A DNA stretch of 13,585 bases. Origin: Bacteroidales bacterium (GTDB lineage Bacteria; Bacteroidota; Bacteroidia; Bacteroidales; WCHB1-69). Each line of letters starts with the position of its first letter. Within the stretch, counting starts at the first letter, position 1. Positions 6,580 through 13,043 of the stretch are shown piece after piece. The DNA is taken from positions 1 to 13,585 of the forward strand of contig JAISAD010000113.1 of NCBI GenBank assembly GCA_031266895.1. Direction: 5' to 3'. The position numbers and the translations under genes are program-made. Below the pieces are notes generated by a model, which saw only the letters and a list, made by a program, of their open reading frames with translations, was not told where the DNA came from and did not search any database.

Positions 6580-6981
6580 ATGAATAGAAAATTTAGTATC
6601 TTACTTGCATTGTTAGCGGCTATTACGTTGGCTGTCAGCTTTTCGAAATGCAAAAAAGACGAATCGTGCAAAGTGCGCATTATTTGCCGTCAGAGCCTTA
6701 CCGGAGTGGATACCGGCGCGGTAATTCCACAGTGTGAAGTCGAAATCGGCAAGGATTCGTACGCCAGCTATGCTCACGTTACGGGCGTTGCCAATGCATC
6801 AGGCGTTTTTGAATATACATTCAAGCTGGAAGCGTTGCTTGATGTAAAAGCGAATGCTGAAATCAGAGAACCGGTTACCGACAGCACTTTTGCGAACTTC
6901 CCTTATGAGGGGGTAGGGCAAGTCAAATTGATACCCGGCGAAACAGTCGAGAAAACTATTTTGCTGCTCAAACAGCAGTAA
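6580..6981 (+). CDS. Small exported hypothetical protein, possible lipoprotein
   Basis: 133 residues. The N-terminus MNRKFSILLALLAAITLAVSF is a clear signal sequence, followed by SKCKKDE. Bacteroidetes lipoproteins often have S-C-K-K-D at this place, but here Lys precedes Cys24, so the lipobox is not canonical and lipidation is uncertain. The mature part has a second cysteine pair (Cys30 and Cys36) and a Gly-rich, beta-strand-like body containing ASGVFEYTFKLEALLDVKA (73-91). This recalls small carboxypeptidase-regulatory-like or transthyretin-like surface domains that expose Gly-V-F-turn repeats; that assignment is tentative. The gene has its own promoter and terminator, so it is probably monocistronic. 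No function is assigned. Confidence 0.8.
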   Translation: MNRKFSILLALLAAITLAVSFSKCKKDESCKVRIICRQSLTGVDTGAVIPQCEVEIGKDSYASYAHVTGVANASGVFEYTFKLEALLDVKANAEIREPVTDSTFANFPYEGVGQVKLIPGETVEKTILLLKQQ

Positions 6982-7007
6982 TTTCGTCTGTTTCTTGCAT
7001 GAATTAA

Positions 7008-7038
7008 AGGACAACAATTGTTGTTGTGCCTTTTTTTA
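7008..7038 (+). terminator. Rho-independent terminator after the small exported protein
   Basis: CAACAA pairs with TTGTTG around the loop TTG, extended after an internal mismatch by GG/CC, then a run of seven T residues (7031-7037). It lies 27 nt after the stop codon. Confidence 0.65.
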
Positions 7039-7062
7039 TTTATAAATGAAAGTATTATATAA

Positions 7063-8409
7063 TTGAACCATAACAGATTAGTGCTTATATTTCTATCAAG
7101 CGCTGCCTTATTGCTTGGAATGCTATTTTTATTATTGGGCAAATTGCCCGAACAGCCATATAATGCCGTTACTGCTCCCCCTTCTCAAAAAGATACCTTG
7201 AAAGTGCTGCTTTTTTATCATGCTGCCGACTATTTTATATATAAGGGCGCTTTTATCGGGTTTCAGTACGAACTGTTTCACATTATGGAAAAAGAGCTGA
7301 AAAAAAAGGTGGAAGTCACGGTTGAAAATGATCCGCAAGCCTGTTTTTATCACTATTTTTCGGGAAAGTATGACATTGTAGCCTTTGATTGCGACCCGCA
7401 GGATGTGGCCTTGCACTTTCTCACCTTTTCCTACCCCCATTCTACTACCTGTCCGGTGCTGGTGGTTAATAGGAACGACACTGTTTCCTCGCGCGATATT
7501 CATATATCTGCGCCGTTTAATACGAAAGTAAATGAAAAGTCATTTTCCAATTTTGCCGACTGTAATTTCATTTACGACCGGAACAAAACGGCCGAAATAC
7601 TCTTTGACGAACTGGATCGAAAGCAGATACAGGCTATTGTTACCTATTACAATGATGCTTTGATGCTGCTTGCTTTTTATCCCAATTTGAGGATTGCCGA
7701 GCGCATTAACGATACGCTTAAGCGCCGCTGGTGTCTCAATCCCGTTAACAGGACACTCAATGATACCCTAAATAACTGGCTGGCCGAATTTACCCAGACG
7801 AATAGATATAAATTATTGTGCAATAAGTATCTGTCGCATAATTCTGCTATTTTGCGTCAGGCTTCTCAAACTCAGAAGAAATACGACATTTCGCCCTACG
7901 ATAAAATAATCAGGCATTATGCCAGGGAGCATCGTTTAGACTGGCTGTTTGTTGCTTCTGTCATGTATCAGGAATCCAAGTTTATAACCGGATTAACCGG
8001 CATTGGCGGCAGTTTCGGACTGATGCAGATGATGCCTCTTACGGGGCAGCGTTACGGGGTGAACGAATATTCGTCGCCGGAAGCGCAAATTCGTGCCGGT
8101 GTTCGTCATTTGGCCGAGTTGCGCAGAAAGTATTCCGATTTTACGGAAAAGGAGCTTTTGCACGTGGTGGCCGGCGCTTATAATGCCGGTTCGGGACACA
8201 TTCAGGATGCTTTCGAGTTGTGCAGGAAATATGGCGAGGATTATACTTGCTGGAACAATGTGGCCAAGTATTTAATCTCTCTCTCACAAAGCAAATATGC
8301 CAACGACTCTATAGTGCGGTGCGGCTATTATCCCGGGGTGCATACTGTGAGATATGTGCGGGATATTATGGCCCGCTACGAGGGATATAAGAAAATGAAC
8401 AGGAGATAA
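7063..8409 (+). CDS. MltF-like lytic transglycosylase (SBP_bac_3 plus SLT domains)
   Basis: 448-residue envelope enzyme predicted to cleave the MurNAc-GlcNAc bond of peptidoglycan and form 1,6-anhydro ends. An N-terminal hydrophobic anchor or signal (about 5-27) is followed by a periplasmic-binding-protein-like region (about 45-255; TLKVLLFYHAADYF, GKYDIVAFDCD). The C-terminal SLT domain (about 278-400) has the catalytic Glu304 in YQESKF, GSFGLMQMMP (316-325) and AYNAG (372-376). This is the architecture of MltF, in which the binding domain regulates the enzyme. No ATG fits the start: the frame opens directly after a TAA with TTG at 7063, and GTG at 7081 is the alternative. The TTG start keeps a positively charged N-terminus. 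An ATG at 7046 is in another frame (MKVLYN then stop). No -7 box is seen. Confidence 0.88.
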   Translation: MNHNRLVLIFLSSAALLLGMLFLLLGKLPEQPYNAVTAPPSQKDTLKVLLFYHAADYFIYKGAFIGFQYELFHIMEKELKKKVEVTVENDPQACFYHYFSGKYDIVAFDCDPQDVALHFLTFSYPHSTTCPVLVVNRNDTVSSRDIHISAPFNTKVNEKSFSNFADCNFIYDRNKTAEILFDELDRKQIQAIVTYYNDALMLLAFYPNLRIAERINDTLKRRWCLNPVNRTLNDTLNNWLAEFTQTNRYKLLCNKYLSHNSAILRQASQTQKKYDISPYDKIIRHYAREHRLDWLFVASVMYQESKFITGLTGIGGSFGLMQMMPLTGQRYGVNEYSSPEAQIRAGVRHLAELRRKYSDFTEKELLHVVAGAYNAGSGHIQDAFELCRKYGEDYTCWNNVAKYLISLSQSKYANDSIVRCGYYPGVHTVRYVRDIMARYEGYKKMNRR

Positions 8410-8451
8410 CCGGGGTGAAAAAGTAATGGTGCGAGATATAAAAAAAAATTG

Positions 8452-8459
8452 TATTTTTG
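8452..8459 (+). promoter_or_regulatory. -7 box of the tRNA-Leu(UAA)/tRNA-Gly cluster
   Basis: TATTTTTG, a perfect TAnnTTTG match 31 nt before the first tRNA. The same octamer with the same GCACC continuation (TATTTTTGCACC) precedes the third tRNA at 8809, which supports a real tRNA promoter motif. Confidence 0.55.
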
Positions 8460-8490
8460 CACCCTCAAAAAAGCAACGTTCTTTGAAAAC

Positions 8491-8575
8491 GCCCTGGTGG
8501 TGGAATTGGTAGACACGCGGGACTTAAAATCCCGTGATCATTGCGATCGTGCGGGTTCAAGTCCCGCCCGGGGTA
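8491..8575 (+). tRNA. tRNA-Leu(UAA)
   Basis: An 85-nt class II tRNA. The acceptor stem GCCCTGG (8491-8497) pairs with CCGGGGT (8568-8574) using two G-U pairs, and A73 is the leucine discriminator. The anticodon stem CGGGA/TCCCG frames the loop CTTAAAA, so the anticodon is UAA. The long variable arm (GATC-ATTGC-GATC) and the T-arm GCGGG-TTCAAGT-CCCGC are complete. CCA is not encoded. Confidence 0.95.
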
Positions 8576-8581
8576 CTCAGT

Positions 8582-8612
8582 CTGATGAGAGGCCATCGAG
8601 GACATTCATCAG
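8582..8612 (+). repeat. Inverted repeat in the tRNA spacer
   Basis: CTGATGA (8582-8588) and TCATCAG (8606-8612) are perfectly complementary with a 17-nt loop, between the Leu and Gly tRNAs. It has no U-run, so it is not a terminator. It could be a processing hairpin in the tRNA precursor. Confidence 0.4.
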
Positions 8613-8621
8613 CAAATCCAA

Positions 8622-8697
<76 letters not shown>

Positions 8698-8724
8698 TAC
8701 TGAAAAAAGTTTTAAATGTAAGGG

Positions 8725-8756
8725 AAGTATCCGCTAAAACGGGTACTTTTCTTATA
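8725..8756 (+). terminator. Terminator after tRNA-Gly
   Basis: AAGTATCCG (8725-8733) pairs with CGGGTACTT (8740-8748) as a 9-bp stem with one G-U pair and the loop CTAAAA, followed by TTCTTATATT. It separates the first two tRNAs from the third, which has its own -7 box. Confidence 0.6.
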
Positions 8757-8808
8757 TTATTGCTTTTCAATAGCTTATGTTTTTTGCCGGGTGTATCTTT
8801 TTTTTTAC

Positions 8809-8816
8809 TATTTTTG
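8809..8816 (+). promoter_or_regulatory. -7 box of tRNA-Leu(CAG) and downstream genes
   Basis: TATTTTTG matches TAnnTTTG and lies 14 nt before the tRNA. A TTTTTG at 8781-8786, 22 nt upstream, may serve as a slightly distant -33 element. Confidence 0.55.
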
Positions 8817-8830
8817 CACCTCCAAATTTT

Positions 8831-8914
8831 GCCCGGATGGCGGAATTGGTAGACGCGCTACATTCAGGGTGTAGTAACCGAACGGTTGTGCAAGTTCGAG
8901 TCTTGTTCCGGGCA
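8831..8914 (+). tRNA. tRNA-Leu(CAG)
   Basis: An 84-nt class II tRNA. The acceptor GCCCGGA (8831-8837) pairs perfectly with TCCGGGC (8907-8913), with A73. The anticodon stem CTACA/TGTAG frames the loop TTCAGGG, giving anticodon CAG. The variable arm (AACCGAACGGTT) and T-arm (GCAAG-TTCGAGT-CTTGT) are present. CCA is not encoded. The next coding region begins only 14 nt downstream. Confidence 0.95.
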
Positions 8915-8928
8915 CTTTTAGAACGCTA

Positions 8929-9981
8929 ATGGCCATTTCCCAAAATCAGCTCAAGTCAATGTTCAGTTTTAAGCGGGTACTCATTCCGATACTGTTCGGG
9001 GTGGGATTTTCCGTTTTTTCGCTCCTCTCCTCAAATTTTGATTTTGCCCGGCTAAGCGGTATCAGTTTCAATATTCCCTGCCTTGTGCTTGCCTTTGCCT
9101 TTATGGCTGTGCGAGACCTCTGCTATATATGGCGGCTGCGCGTGCTGACCGATAAGCAGATTGGCTGGCGCGATGCCTTTCAGGTGATTATGCTGTGGGA
9201 ATTTGCCTCTTCCGTAACTCCTTCGATGGTTGGGGGATCGGCTTTTGCTATCTTTTTTATCAATGCCGAAAGGGTAAGGCTGGGCAAAAGCACTGCTATA
9301 GTAATGGTTACTGCCCTGCTCGACGAGCTGTTTTATATTCTTATGGTGGCTGTCATTTTGCTCGTTACCGGCAGCAGCCTTTTCCATATCAGCACTGCCT
9401 TTAATTTTAATCCGATGCCCTATTTTATTGTGGGATATATTTTTATTATTGTGCTGACTTCCATTATTACTGTCGGGCTGTTTGCTGCTCCGCAGGGACT
9501 GAAACGGGTGCTGACGGGCATTTTTTCGCTGCCCGTTTTGAGGCGATGGAGGTCGCAGGCCGAAAAAACCGGTGATGATATTGTGGTTAGCTCGCAGGAG
9601 ATGAAGGGGCAAACGTGGCGTTACTGGCTAAAGGCATTCGGCGCAACTGCCTTTTCGTGGACAGCCCGCTTTCTGGTGCTCAATTGCCTTATTCTGGCTG
9701 CTAATCCCGGCATGGAGTTTCAGCTTGGACAGCAGGTGTTAATCTATGCCAAGCAACTGATAATGTGGGTAATACTGCTGATTAGCCCTACTCCCGGGGC
9801 GAGCGGCATTGCCGAATTTTCCTTTTCCGCATTCTTTAGCGATCTTTTCAGCGGCGATATGCAACATGCTGTTGCCCTGATTTGGCGTGCCGTTTCGTAC
9901 TATCCCTATCTGATTGTCGGACTGGTTGTGCTGCCTCTCTGGCTGTCCAAGCTGGAAAAGAGAAGAAAATCCCTGTTATAG
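8929..9981 (+). CDS. YbhN/MprF-type membrane protein (lysylphosphatidylglycerol synthase TM region family)
   Basis: 350-residue polytopic inner-membrane protein of the family with the flippase-like transmembrane region of MprF (PF03706, formerly UPF0104). About eight hydrophobic segments are visible, roughly at 17-34, 48-64, 83-110, 122-148, 164-188, 233-257, 269-286 and 318-340. The family motifs VTPSMVGGS (96-104) and PTPGASGIAE (287-296) are clear. No catalytic aminoacyl-transferase domain is fused, so this is a stand-alone member of the kind whose substrate, probably a lipid, is not established. The start is 14 nt after tRNA-Leu(CAG) with no terminator between, so it is probably read from the tRNA promoter. 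aroB follows closely. A second Met at residue 11 is a possible alternative start. Confidence 0.88.
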   Translation: MAISQNQLKSMFSFKRVLIPILFGVGFSVFSLLSSNFDFARLSGISFNIPCLVLAFAFMAVRDLCYIWRLRVLTDKQIGWRDAFQVIMLWEFASSVTPSMVGGSAFAIFFINAERVRLGKSTAIVMVTALLDELFYILMVAVILLVTGSSLFHISTAFNFNPMPYFIVGYIFIIVLTSIITVGLFAAPQGLKRVLTGIFSLPVLRRWRSQAEKTGDDIVVSSQEMKGQTWRYWLKAFGATAFSWTARFLVLNCLILAANPGMEFQLGQQVLIYAKQLIMWVILLISPTPGASGIAEFSFSAFFSDLFSGDMQHAVALIWRAVSYYPYLIVGLVVLPLWLSKLEKRRKSLL

Positions 9982-9992
9982 CCTGTTTTGCC

Positions 9993-11006
9993 ATGCCCCG
10001 GATGCAACTCTTGAAATGGCTGGAAAAACACCCCTGTTCTGCTATCGTTATTCTGGCCGACAGCGCCGTGTGGGAGTTGTATGATACCCTGTTTGACGGA
10101 TTGGAGCGTTATGCGTCCATAACCCTGATGACCATTCAGGGCGGCGAGCAGGCCAAGTCGCTGGAAACCGTGTCTGCGTTATGGAAAAAAATGCTGGAAA
10201 ACCGCATTGATAAGGAGGCGCTGCTGCTGAATGTAGGCGGCGGATCCGTTAGTGATGCGGGGGGGCTGGTGGCGGCTACCTACAAGCGCGGAATCCGTTA
10301 TATTAATGTCCCTACCACCCTTTTGGCCATGGTTGATGCAGCTACCGGCGGAAAAACCGCCATCAATTTCAACGGAATAAAAAACAGTATTGGAGTTATC
10401 GCCCTGCCGCAGGAGGTCTTTATCAGTACCCTGTTTTTACAAAGCCTGCCAGGGGAGGAGCTGCTGAACGGGTTTGCCGAGCTGCTTAAGTATGCGCTGA
10501 TTGCCGATTCGGCATTGTGGAGAACAGTGCGGAATCTGACTGAAATTAACGGGGATACTGTTTTGCCGAAGTGGATTGAAGGGGCCGTAGCTTTTAAGAA
10601 AAGGGTGGTTGCGCAGGATTTGCATGACCGGGGCGTGCGGCGCTGCCTCAATTTCGGGCATACTGCAGGACATGCGCTGGAGGCTTTTTTTTACGGCAGG
10701 GCACCGCTCACGCATGGTCATGCCGTAGCTTTGGGCATGGCTGTGGAGGCGTGGCTGTCGCATTTTTGCGGCAGCCTGCCCAGGCAGGAGGCTATAGACA
10801 TTCAACAGTTTATTGCCCGCTTTTATCCGTTTGTAAAGCTGCAGGATAGCGATGTGCAGGAAATCACAGCACTCTGCCTGCAGGATAAGAAAAGCAGCTT
10901 TGGTGCTATAAATTGCACTCTTTTAGCGCAAACAGGTCATTACACAGTTAATAACAGCGTGAGCAGCGAGGATATGCAGATGGCGCTGCACTCCGTTTTT
11001 TCATAA
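9993..11006 (+). CDS. aroB: 3-dehydroquinate synthase
   Basis: Second enzyme of the shikimate pathway: it converts DAHP to 3-dehydroquinate with NAD+ and a divalent metal, in the cytosol. The call covers 337 residues from the ATG at 9993, 11 nt after the upstream stop. Motifs: NVGGGSVSDAGG (80-91) for NAD binding, PTTLLAMVDAATGGKTAIN (107-125), GFAELLKYALIAD (161-173) with the metal ligand Glu163, LNFGHTAGHALEA (220-232) with His223/His227, and THGHAVALGM (240-249) with the ligand His241. Many bacteria have His-Gly-Glu where this has His-Gly-His. The protein is shorter at the N-terminus than the 360-residue E. coli enzyme: only a partial first strand precedes VILADSAVWEL. The frame stays open back to 9882 inside the flippase gene, so a longer overlapping product is possible but lacks family-like sequence. 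Confidence 0.93.
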   Translation: MPRMQLLKWLEKHPCSAIVILADSAVWELYDTLFDGLERYASITLMTIQGGEQAKSLETVSALWKKMLENRIDKEALLLNVGGGSVSDAGGLVAATYKRGIRYINVPTTLLAMVDAATGGKTAINFNGIKNSIGVIALPQEVFISTLFLQSLPGEELLNGFAELLKYALIADSALWRTVRNLTEINGDTVLPKWIEGAVAFKKRVVAQDLHDRGVRRCLNFGHTAGHALEAFFYGRAPLTHGHAVALGMAVEAWLSHFCGSLPRQEAIDIQQFIARFYPFVKLQDSDVQEITALCLQDKKSSFGAINCTLLAQTGHYTVNNSVSSEDMQMALHSVFS

Positions 11007-11032
11007 CAAGTCCTTGATTCTTCCTTGCCTTT

Positions 11033-12682
11033 TCAATTTTTCGGAGGGGCTGCCCTGTAGCCTGTAATTTCGATTTTTCGCTCCAGGGAGGCCGCAATGC
11101 TATAAATCGAATTGCGCCTGTCGTTGGGGTTGTCGCTCACATGCCTTTGGTGCGCCATGCTGCTGCCTTGCGGATTTCGGATAATGATAAGCCTGTTTTT
11201 ATGCTTCCCGTCCAGGTAAGGCGTCAGCGCCCCGTTGCCATACTCGCGGAGGTAATTTACCAGGCTTTGAATGCGCCGCATGGAGAGCTTAAGGTTGTAG
11301 TCGCTGCTGTGCAGGGCGCTGGCAAAGCCGCTAACGGTAATGGTCAGCTCCCTGCCGGCCTGCAGCTCCTGCAGCAGGTACGAGCTTATCAGCTCAAGCT
11401 TTCGGTAGCTGTTTTCAACGGAGTCGGCAAAAAAGCGCCCTATGGCCTGAGTGGCTGCCTCCGCCGCCTCTCCCGCTAAACCCCTGGCATACTCTGCCTG
11501 ATATGTCCCTTTCAGCGCAATGTAGTCGGCAAGCGTATTGCGGTAATTGGCCGCGGTAAGGGTGTCGCCGGATTTGGGATTAGGCTCGTCGTTATGAAAA
11601 TAGAGCGTAACCGGCAGCAGCAGCTCTATTTTTTGCGCAGCGGTGAGCGTATCCCCGGCGGGGCTTGCGGCGGTGTCGGGTGCCGGAGCATCGTAGCCCT
11701 GCATAAAAAAGGCAAGCAAATCGTTGCAGCAGGTATCGGCAGCAGCGCGGTGCTGTGCAGGCCGGTTGGAAGAGATGTACCCGCTTGTTTTATCGCTGTT
11801 TAAGGTAAAATAAAAATCGTTGTAGGGAGAGTTGTACGGCACGCCGAGGTTTTGCGGCGCTGTCCACTGCGTGCGCTCGCCCGTGCTGTAAAAAATATCG
11901 TAGCCGCCAATGCCGAGATGAGTATCCGAGCTGAAATAGAGCCGCCTGGTGTCGCTGTCGTAAAAAGGCGTCACCTCATTGCCGGCGCTGTTAATCAGGC
12001 TGCCCGCGTTTACCGGCTCGCCATACTTTCCGTTTTCGTAAACCGAATACCAGATGTCGTACCCGCCATAGCCTCTGGGACGGTTGGACACGAAGTAGAG
12101 AATGTCGCGCCCCTTGCCCTCTGCCAGAAAGGGCTGCGTGCAGATATAGCCCTGCAGGTTAATGCGGCGCGGCAGCCTTTCGGCCTCAATCCAGCGCCCG
12201 TGAATATTGCGGCTCTCCCACAGCTCGCAGTGCAGCTGGCCGTTTCCCGTCTTGGTGCAGCGCGTAAAGTAGATGCGGTGCAGCTTTTTGCTAAAGGTAA
12301 AGTTGCTATTGTAGTATTGGGGGCTGTTGATGCTTTTGGGCAGCGGAATCGGCCTGGAGAAGCCTCCGATGGTGAGCTTGGAGGTATAGATTTTTGACGA
12401 CCAGTAGGCATCAAAAATAGCCTCGTAGTCGGGTTCGCTCTCCTCTCGCAGGGAGGTGAAAAAGAAGGTGGAATCGGCGCTCAGCAGTCCATTATACTCC
12501 GAAAAGGGGGTGTTGATTTCGCGGGGCAGCTCCCTGATCAGCACCGGCTGCGTATCCTGCGCCATGTAGGCACGCTGCTGCTGCCGGTATAGTGGCGTTT
12601 CCCGGAACTCCTGCGCCTGCAAAGCCGGAAAAAGCCACCCCGCCATAAAAATAATCAGCCCTGTTTTTCCTTTTCGCCACAT
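11033..12682 (-). CDS. PD40 beta-propeller / OmpA-like envelope protein
   Basis: 549-residue exported protein. A signal peptide (1-24; LIIFMAGWLFPALQAQ) with signal peptidase I style cleavage near LQA-QEF and no lipobox is followed by PD40/WD40-like propeller repeats at about 55-320. These include ILYFVSNRPRGYGGYDIWYS-type blades near 195-215 and a second YFSSDTHLGIGGYDIFYS blade near 250-267. A linker with LYFHNDEPNPKS leads to an OmpA-like domain (about 445-540; SGFAS, YNLKLSMRRIQSLVNYL, ERKIEITGY) predicted to bind peptidoglycan. This architecture recurs in Bacteroidetes; the type IX secretion protein PorE also combines PD40 and OmpA parts but is a lipoprotein with TPRs, so I do not equate them. 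An in-frame ATG at 12715 is rejected because the -7 boxes lie at 12705-12720. It is convergent with aroB (26-nt gap). Confidence 0.87.
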   Translation of the reverse strand: MWRKGKTGLIIFMAGWLFPALQAQEFRETPLYRQQQRAYMAQDTQPVLIRELPREINTPFSEYNGLLSADSTFFFTSLREESEPDYEAIFDAYWSSKIYTSKLTIGGFSRPIPLPKSINSPQYYNSNFTFSKKLHRIYFTRCTKTGNGQLHCELWESRNIHGRWIEAERLPRRINLQGYICTQPFLAEGKGRDILYFVSNRPRGYGGYDIWYSVYENGKYGEPVNAGSLINSAGNEVTPFYDSDTRRLYFSSDTHLGIGGYDIFYSTGERTQWTAPQNLGVPYNSPYNDFYFTLNSDKTSGYISSNRPAQHRAAADTCCNDLLAFFMQGYDAPAPDTAASPAGDTLTAAQKIELLLPVTLYFHNDEPNPKSGDTLTAANYRNTLADYIALKGTYQAEYARGLAGEAAEAATQAIGRFFADSVENSYRKLELISSYLLQELQAGRELTITVSGFASALHSSDYNLKLSMRRIQSLVNYLREYGNGALTPYLDGKHKNRLIIIRNPQGSSMAHQRHVSDNPNDRRNSIYSIAASLERKIEITGYRAAPPKN

Positions 12683-12704
12683 GAAAATTACTGTTTTCAG
12701 GCTG

Positions 12705-12720
12705 CAAAAATACAAATTTA
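12705..12720 (-). promoter_or_regulatory. Two overlapping -7 boxes for the PD40/OmpA gene
   Basis: On the minus strand, TAAATTTG (12720-12713) and TATTTTTG (12712-12705) both match TAnnTTTG, 23-31 nt before the ATG at 12682. They are back to back. No clear -33 TTG is seen. Confidence 0.5.
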
Positions 12721-12751
12721 CTGCATAGCGCCGAGTGTTTTATTTTTTTTG

Positions 12752-12759
12752 TATTTTTG
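12752..12759 (+). promoter_or_regulatory. -7 box (TATTTTTG) facing the HU-HIG leader
   Basis: A perfect TAnnTTTG match continuing into CAA, like the other boxes in the window. It is divergent from the PD40/OmpA promoter about 40 nt away. It is the nearest plus-strand match upstream of the HU-HIG gene, 317 nt before its start codon. No -33 TTG is seen. Confidence 0.45.
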
Positions 12760-12800
12760 CAATCTGTATTACATCATGTATTAAAAACCCAAAAACAGAA

Positions 12801-13013
12801 ATGAAAGCCCCAGATTGCACAGCGCTTCGAACAGAGAGCAACCCCGATTTAAAGTCGTTTTTGAAAAATCCGGCTCGGTGCAGGTTTTGCCGCAACGCAA
12901 TTCCCCTGCTCCTGCGTCGGGTTGCACGTAAATTTCCGTCACGATGGAAATATTTTTTCATAGTGACGGAAAAATACTTGCATCACGATGGAAATTTACG
13001 TGCATCACTATGA
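12801..13013 (+). CDS. Possible small ORF, 70 residues (doubtful)
   Basis: ATG at 12801 opens a 70-codon frame ending TGA at 13011-13013, 42 nt after a -7 box. The product is basic and Cys-containing (NPARCRFCRNAIPLLLRR in the middle), with no domain I recognise. Against it: the second half is made of the palindromic repeats, whose 22-nt period shifts the reading frame between copies (CGA-TGG-AAA in one, GAT-GGA-AAT in the next). Selection there seems to act on DNA or RNA, not protein. The opposite strand also has an open frame of similar length (12961-12740), as expected for a palindromic element. It may be a chance frame over a repeat element. Confidence 0.2.
   Translation: MKAPDCTALRTESNPDLKSFLKNPARCRFCRNAIPLLLRRVARKFPSRWKYFFIVTEKYLHHDGNLRASL
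12923..13004. repeat. 15-bp inverted repeat spanning the HU leader
   Basis: TGCACGTAAATTTCC (12923-12937) and GGAAATTTACGTGCA (12990-13004) are perfect reverse complements separated by 52 nt. The left arm overlaps the left arm of the inner hairpin at 12933-12972, so in RNA the outer and inner pairings compete for TTTCC. In DNA both could be binding sites. Confidence 0.75.
12933..12972 (+). repeat. Long hairpin in the HU leader
   Basis: TTTCCGTCAC (12933-12942) pairs with GTGACGGAAA (12963-12972). After one G/A mismatch the stem continues ATGGAAA (12944-12950) with TTTTCAT (12955-12961, one G-U), closing a 4-nt loop TATT. That is about 17 pairs with one mismatch, the strongest secondary structure in the window. 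It is not followed by a clear U-run, so it is not a standard terminator. Confidence 0.7.
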
Positions 13014-13017
13014 AAAT
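12939..13017. repeat. Degenerate repeats TCAC[G/T]ATG[G/A]AAAT at 22-nt steps
   Basis: TCACGATGGAAAT occurs at 12939-12951 and 12983-12995, and the variant TCACTATGAAAAT at 13005-13017. The steps are 44 and 22 nt. A further inverted copy (TCACTATGAAAAAAT on the minus strand, 12966-12952) fills part of the 44-nt gap. The last two plus-strand units share the fuller core TGCATCAC-x-ATG-x-AAATT. Confidence 0.7.
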
Positions 13018-13035
13018 TCGCAGGCATCGTTATTA

Positions 13036-13043
13036 CAAAAATA
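13036..13043 (-). promoter_or_regulatory. -7-like box directed back into the repeat region
   Basis: The minus strand reads TATTTTTG. If functional it would drive an antisense transcript through the repeats, convergent with the box at 12752. No -33 element is visible, and the surrounding AT-richness makes a chance match plausible. Confidence 0.25.

Noticed and set aside
8582..8612. CTGATGAG resembling a hammerhead ribozyme core
   Set aside because: The required GAAA after stem II and a matching cleavage site are not present.
9052..9612. 186-codon minus-strand frame inside the membrane protein gene
   Set aside because: It is an antisense shadow rich in His/Asn/Gln, produced by the complement of hydrophobic codons. 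It has no promoter or domain.
11852..12397. 181-codon plus-strand frame inside the PD40/OmpA gene
   Set aside because: It is antisense to a gene with clear domain structure, in GC-rich DNA where stop codons are rare. The product is low-complexity Ala/Val/Arg.
12682..12715. Upstream extension of the PD40/OmpA gene (ATG at 12715)
   Set aside because: It would place extra residues before the signal peptide and overlaps both -7 boxes.
12740..12961. Minus-strand 73-codon frame opposite the small ORF
   Set aside because: It runs through the palindromic element, has no recognisable domain and ends across the divergent promoters. Frames on both strands are expected there.
12939..13017. 22-nt repeats as a CRISPR array
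   Set aside because: The repeats are degenerate, partly inverted and adjacent without spacers of regular size, and no cas genes are present.
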